Source of the DNA: Datnioides undecimradiatus
Lineage: Eukaryota > Chordata > Actinopteri > Lobotiformes > Datnioididae
Length of the DNA stretch: 64,000 nt
Direction: 5' to 3'
Assembly: GCA_008933995.1 (NCBI GenBank)
Contig: WARS01000016.1
Coordinates: 16,992,886 to 17,056,885 of the forward strand
Shown here piece by piece: positions 60,608-64,000 of the stretch (positions are counted from its first letter, which is position 1; every line of letters begins with the position of its first letter). The notes below the pieces were generated by a model. It did no database searches and was not told where the DNA came from. It was given only the letters and a program-made list of their open reading frames with translations. Position numbers and translations under genes: made by a program.

Positions 60608-60725
60608 CCACACACACAAACACACACACGCACGCACACACTCACACACACACTAACACACACAAACTCGCACGCACGCACGCACACACTTGCACACACT
60701 CGCACACACTCGCACACACACACGC
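60608..60725. repeat. Compound (AC/CG)n alternating purine-pyrimidine tract
   Basis: About 118 bases of ACAC mixed with ACGC units and occasional CTC or TAAC interruptions. Long alternating purine-pyrimidine runs with CG steps have Z-DNA forming potential. Confidence 0.9.
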
Positions 60726-63700
60726 ACTGTTTATTTAGAGTTGTGGTGTGCGGTAACACTGATGTCCTGGTTCTAAAGCAGTTAAATCAATAAACATGAT
60801 ATAATCAAGATAATCAAGCTAAAAGCGAAGCTGCATTCTTATCTAGAAATGTTCCTGGAATTGCTTTTCTTGCTATATCTTTGTATGGTGACAATCACCC
60901 ATCTTGAAGTAGATGCGATATAAATAAATACACTATACAAACTATGATGCACTTTACCAACAGGTATTCAGTGCTGTGATTGCCTCTGTAGTCTGTGTTG
61001 TTTAATAGGGAATTTCTACTGTATCACACAACTGTCTTCACTGGTGGTTTGAGTTTGTTTCCTTATCATGGAAATAGATCCGTTGATAAGTCACACTCCG
61101 TGGTTTATATGATGTCATCCATCACATGTTTGAGACAACTGAGCAAACTTTATCTCCTGATTATGACCATGCAATGCAGCTAAAAGCTTTGGAAAGTATC
61201 CTCATTGCTCAAGGTTTAATTGCTAATAGGTAAGTTAAAGGGATAATACAGTATTTTGTATTCCCCTCCATGCCCCCCACAAAAAGGTGTCACATTGAAA
61301 GTACTGGATAGAGAACTCACAAGTCTGTAGTCCTGAGCTCAGCAGACAGAAAATGCTACTTAATGGTGTCATTAATTAGACCTCCACCTCTCTTACAAAC
61401 CCACTTATTGAAAATCCTCCATCTACAGTTTGTGAGGCAGATTTGTGTTAAAAATTAAGATATGACAGTATATTGTTTGTTTGAACAGCTAAGACTCTGT
61501 GCCTTTGACCTTGCTATGATGCTTGAAGAATCACTTTTAGTTCAAAATTCCTCTTTTACTGTATTAGTGAGAAGCAGAAGCAGAAGAGTCCATGCCCAGA
61601 GCTGTCTGGTCAATGTGACCCAACACATGTGTTGTGATCTCACATTTGCAGGCATTACATTGAAACCACAATCTTGATATATGAACTCCATCTCAGAGTT
61701 ATAGGTGCACACAATATAAATACATGTGCACAAACATAATACTTAATGTGTTTCTTATTAAGGCTTGACTATAAACATAAGCTTGCACATTCAGACTCAC
61801 CAGGTGTGGTTAAAATGTTGGTTAGGATACAAACTTTGTTGGAGGAAGTGGTAAAAAAGTCGTCACTTACATTGTGTTCCTCAAAGACAAATGTGCACAA
61901 CATGTGTTAAGTGCTGATGGCAGGTTAGTTGCGTACAGATGGGTGCATTTAGATGAGCACACTGGTCTGCCATTTTGTATATTTGCGCTCTCGTAGCTGT
62001 TGAGTGTGCTACATGTGCATGCACACATGCAACTGACAACAAAAAAGTGAGGCTTAGCCACATGTTTAGCTTTCTAACGACTGTCTACAGATCACTGCTA
62101 CTTGTTAGGCTTGTATAAATGACATTTACCCTCTGGCAGATCACATTTCTCTCATATGGTTTGTGCTTTTGGATGACTGATGGTCACAATGGGCAGACGT
62201 CCATTAAATGCATGTGGGATTTGATGCTCAGTGGCTGCCAACACGAGCCCATACACACACTCACACACACTGACTGGATGTTTCCATGTGGAAACACTGA
62301 AGTGCATATTCGTACAGCAACAGATAGAGTTATGGTTGCTTTTCACAGCTTGACAGTTGCTGAGATGCAGCATACATGTTCACACACACCAACAAGTCTG
62401 CTTTTATTTACCCTTTTCTTTACTACAGCTGCTGAGGAGACATGAACTTTCATTCTCTCATCCTCTGCCTTCCTGTGCAGACAGCTTGTCTGTCTCCATG
62501 TGTCTGCTAATTTGTCTCCATATGTCTAGTCCTCCGTCTGCATGAATGTGATGAAAATTAATGTCAGAGTCAAGATGATGCTCAAGAAAACCTTGCCAGA
62601 TGGAGACAATGAGAGACTGAAGGGAGGAAAAGAGGTCATAACATCTAGCTTTTCTCGCAATGTGAACAAACTGAGAGAAGCTGTGAAAAGACAAGCCTGT
62701 GGTTGAAGTAGTTTGTTTGCTGACTCCATAAGAGAGCTATTGACCATTTGCTTCCTGCCAACCACTGTTGCTTGCAACATTCACAGATAACCTTTAATTA
62801 TCTAAACATATCTTGTCACATCCTTGACAGCTTTTTTTAAGATCAAACTTACCCTAGTTATAATGGAGTTATTACTAAGCTGTGAATATATAACAACTAA
62901 ATAGTTATGCATGTCCCTTGGGTAAGTATATATAAATAAAACTAAAACTAAATATAAGTGCCACATGCCCACTGGAAAGCTAACAGTACCATAGTACCAT
63001 AATGACTTGGCTTGTGACATATCTGAGAAGTTATTGAAGGTATTGAAGCTGCGTTGCACCACGTAATCATGGTGCAACGCACGTTTGCAGCTGATCAAGT
63101 TACAATAAAAGTAGTTACAAAGCCACAAGTGTTGACTTTACACCCCACGTTGCTTGTGCAACACTGCTGGAAACATTATACAATAAGTATATTTTGCGTT
63201 TTGCATCATTAGAAGAGCAGCATTTTAATGACGGTCTGCTAACCTCTTCTATGGCAGTGGTTCATTTCCCTCACAGCTGAGCAACCTTGACAATGCATGA
63301 CAGATATGTCAAGATCGTAACAAGATCGAACAAAATAAGCTTGAAGCAAAACATGAAACTAAAAAGAAACAACACTTCAGGCTGTTTTTTTGCAAACAGC
63401 TGAAATGATTAAAGTAGGTGCTTATCTGTTCCAACTGAAAAGCTGTATGCATAGACACGATGTTAGTATTGTCAGTTATCCTTTATCCAAATAGCCATCT
63501 CTTTTGTGATGTGACTTTCAAAATACAAAGTCAGTCAGTCAATGTGGTCATCATGGAGTTTCTTTTACAACATTTGTGCTTGAAAATGGGCTAACCAGAA
63601 ACATTAAGAGTATACAGTCAACCCAAGTGTGAAGCTAACATTAGCTTATGAAACCTGCCAACATAGGTTGTCCTTTCAGCCGTGAGAACAGACACTTGCT

Positions 63701-63766
63701 AGAGATGATATGCTTATTTTTGCTCCCATAGATTTTGTGAAACACTACCAAGACATTCATGTGCCG

Positions 63767-63848
63767 GATACCTGAATTTCCCTCGAGATTAATAAAGTAT
63801 CTATCTATCTATCTATCTACCTATCTATCTATCTATCTATCTATCTAT
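63767..63848. repeat. GGATACCTGAATTT...AATAAAGT module joined to (TATC)n
   Basis: GGATACCTGAATTTCCCTCG followed by AGATTAATAAAGTATC and about 13 CTAT/TATC units with one CTAC interruption (63798-63848). It is the reverse complement of the module at 36307-36382, so the two are copies of one dispersed element in opposite orientation. Confidence 0.8.
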
Positions 63849-64000
63849 GTGGTAAACTTTGTCATCTTTAAACTGACAGATGTAGGGGAATACACTAAGG
63901 GGGATAGGGTGAAACGGTTAAAGTTGAAGCTGTTGCATTTGAGTTTTGCTTCTGTGGAGTGCAGACTGTCACCAAACCGGAGTAACAAAATACCCTCACA

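Larger units (their letters stand above)
55640..64000. other. Right intergenic region (8.4 kb), no supported gene
   Basis: No splice-bounded coding block found on either strand. The open frames present are short, lack domain signatures and often run through CA/GT repeats. The region contains the microsatellites and the GATA-linked module listed separately. Confidence 0.5.

Noticed and set aside
60475-60738. 87-codon open frame
   Set aside because: Its C-terminal half is the translated CA/CG microsatellite (HTHTHAHT-type) and the rest shows no family signature.
62119-62445. 108-codon plus-strand frame near the right end
   Set aside because: Longest frame in the right intergenic region, but composition looks random, it has no family motif, and it contains a CA-repeat segment.

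Overview
The window looks like nuclear DNA from a ray-finned (teleost) fish. The evidence is five multi-exon genes with GT-AG introns and vertebrate-specific products, fairly compact intergenic distances, many CA/GT and GATA microsatellites, and decayed Tc1/mariner-type DNA transposons of the kind common in teleosts. I saw no bacterial operon, CRISPR array, rRNA or tRNA. All gene models were spliced by eye from the sequence. Exon phases are consistent and reading frames stay open across every junction, but none was checked against transcripts or databases.

Layout from left to right. 1-6.6 kb: intergenic, with a decayed Tc1-like transposon at about 2.37-3.64 kb. 6.6-21.3 kb, minus strand: srl (sarcalumenin), 8 coding exons, 933 codons, including one very large Glu-rich exon (13710-15023). 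An old teleost repeat of about 600 bp lies in its third coding intron. 21.9-29.0 kb, minus strand: tfap4 (bHLH-leucine zipper factor AP-4), 7 coding exons, 332 codons, with a long 3'UTR and CAGCTG-rich 5' flank. 30.5-36.9 kb, minus strand: mvb12a (ESCRT-I subunit), 9 coding exons giving 290 aa, plus a possible in-frame upstream exon. A mariner transposase fossil lies in its first intron. 40.1-50.1 kb, plus strand: a Pbx TALE homeobox gene, probably pbx4, 7 coding exons giving 339 aa and ending in the short b-type Pbx tail. 51.8-55.6 kb, plus strand: an unnamed small gene for a secreted 379-aa protein with four perlecan-like Ig domains. 55.7-64 kb: intergenic, with microsatellites and a GATA-tailed repeat module.

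The genes do not form a pathway. srl acts in muscle sarcoplasmic reticulum calcium handling, tfap4 and pbx are transcription factors, mvb12a works in endosomal sorting, and the Ig gene is extracellular. Their order is informative for synteny. srl-tfap4 corresponds to a block I recall from human 16p13.3, while mvb12a and pbx4 have human counterparts on 19p13.11 (the paralogues MVB12B and PBX3 are on 9q33), so the window joins two blocks that are separate in mammals.

The most interesting points are: (1) the Pbx gene seems to have lost the long a-type isoform, with a decayed relic of the a-specific exon and a degenerate a-type C-terminus; (2) the stand-alone secreted four-Ig perlecan-like gene; (3) an in-frame 58-codon upstream exon of mvb12a; (4) a cluster of CAGCTG (AP-4 binding) E-boxes around the tfap4 5' end; and (5) the phase-symmetric giant acidic exon of srl. 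Nothing in the window amounts to a clearly new biological system.
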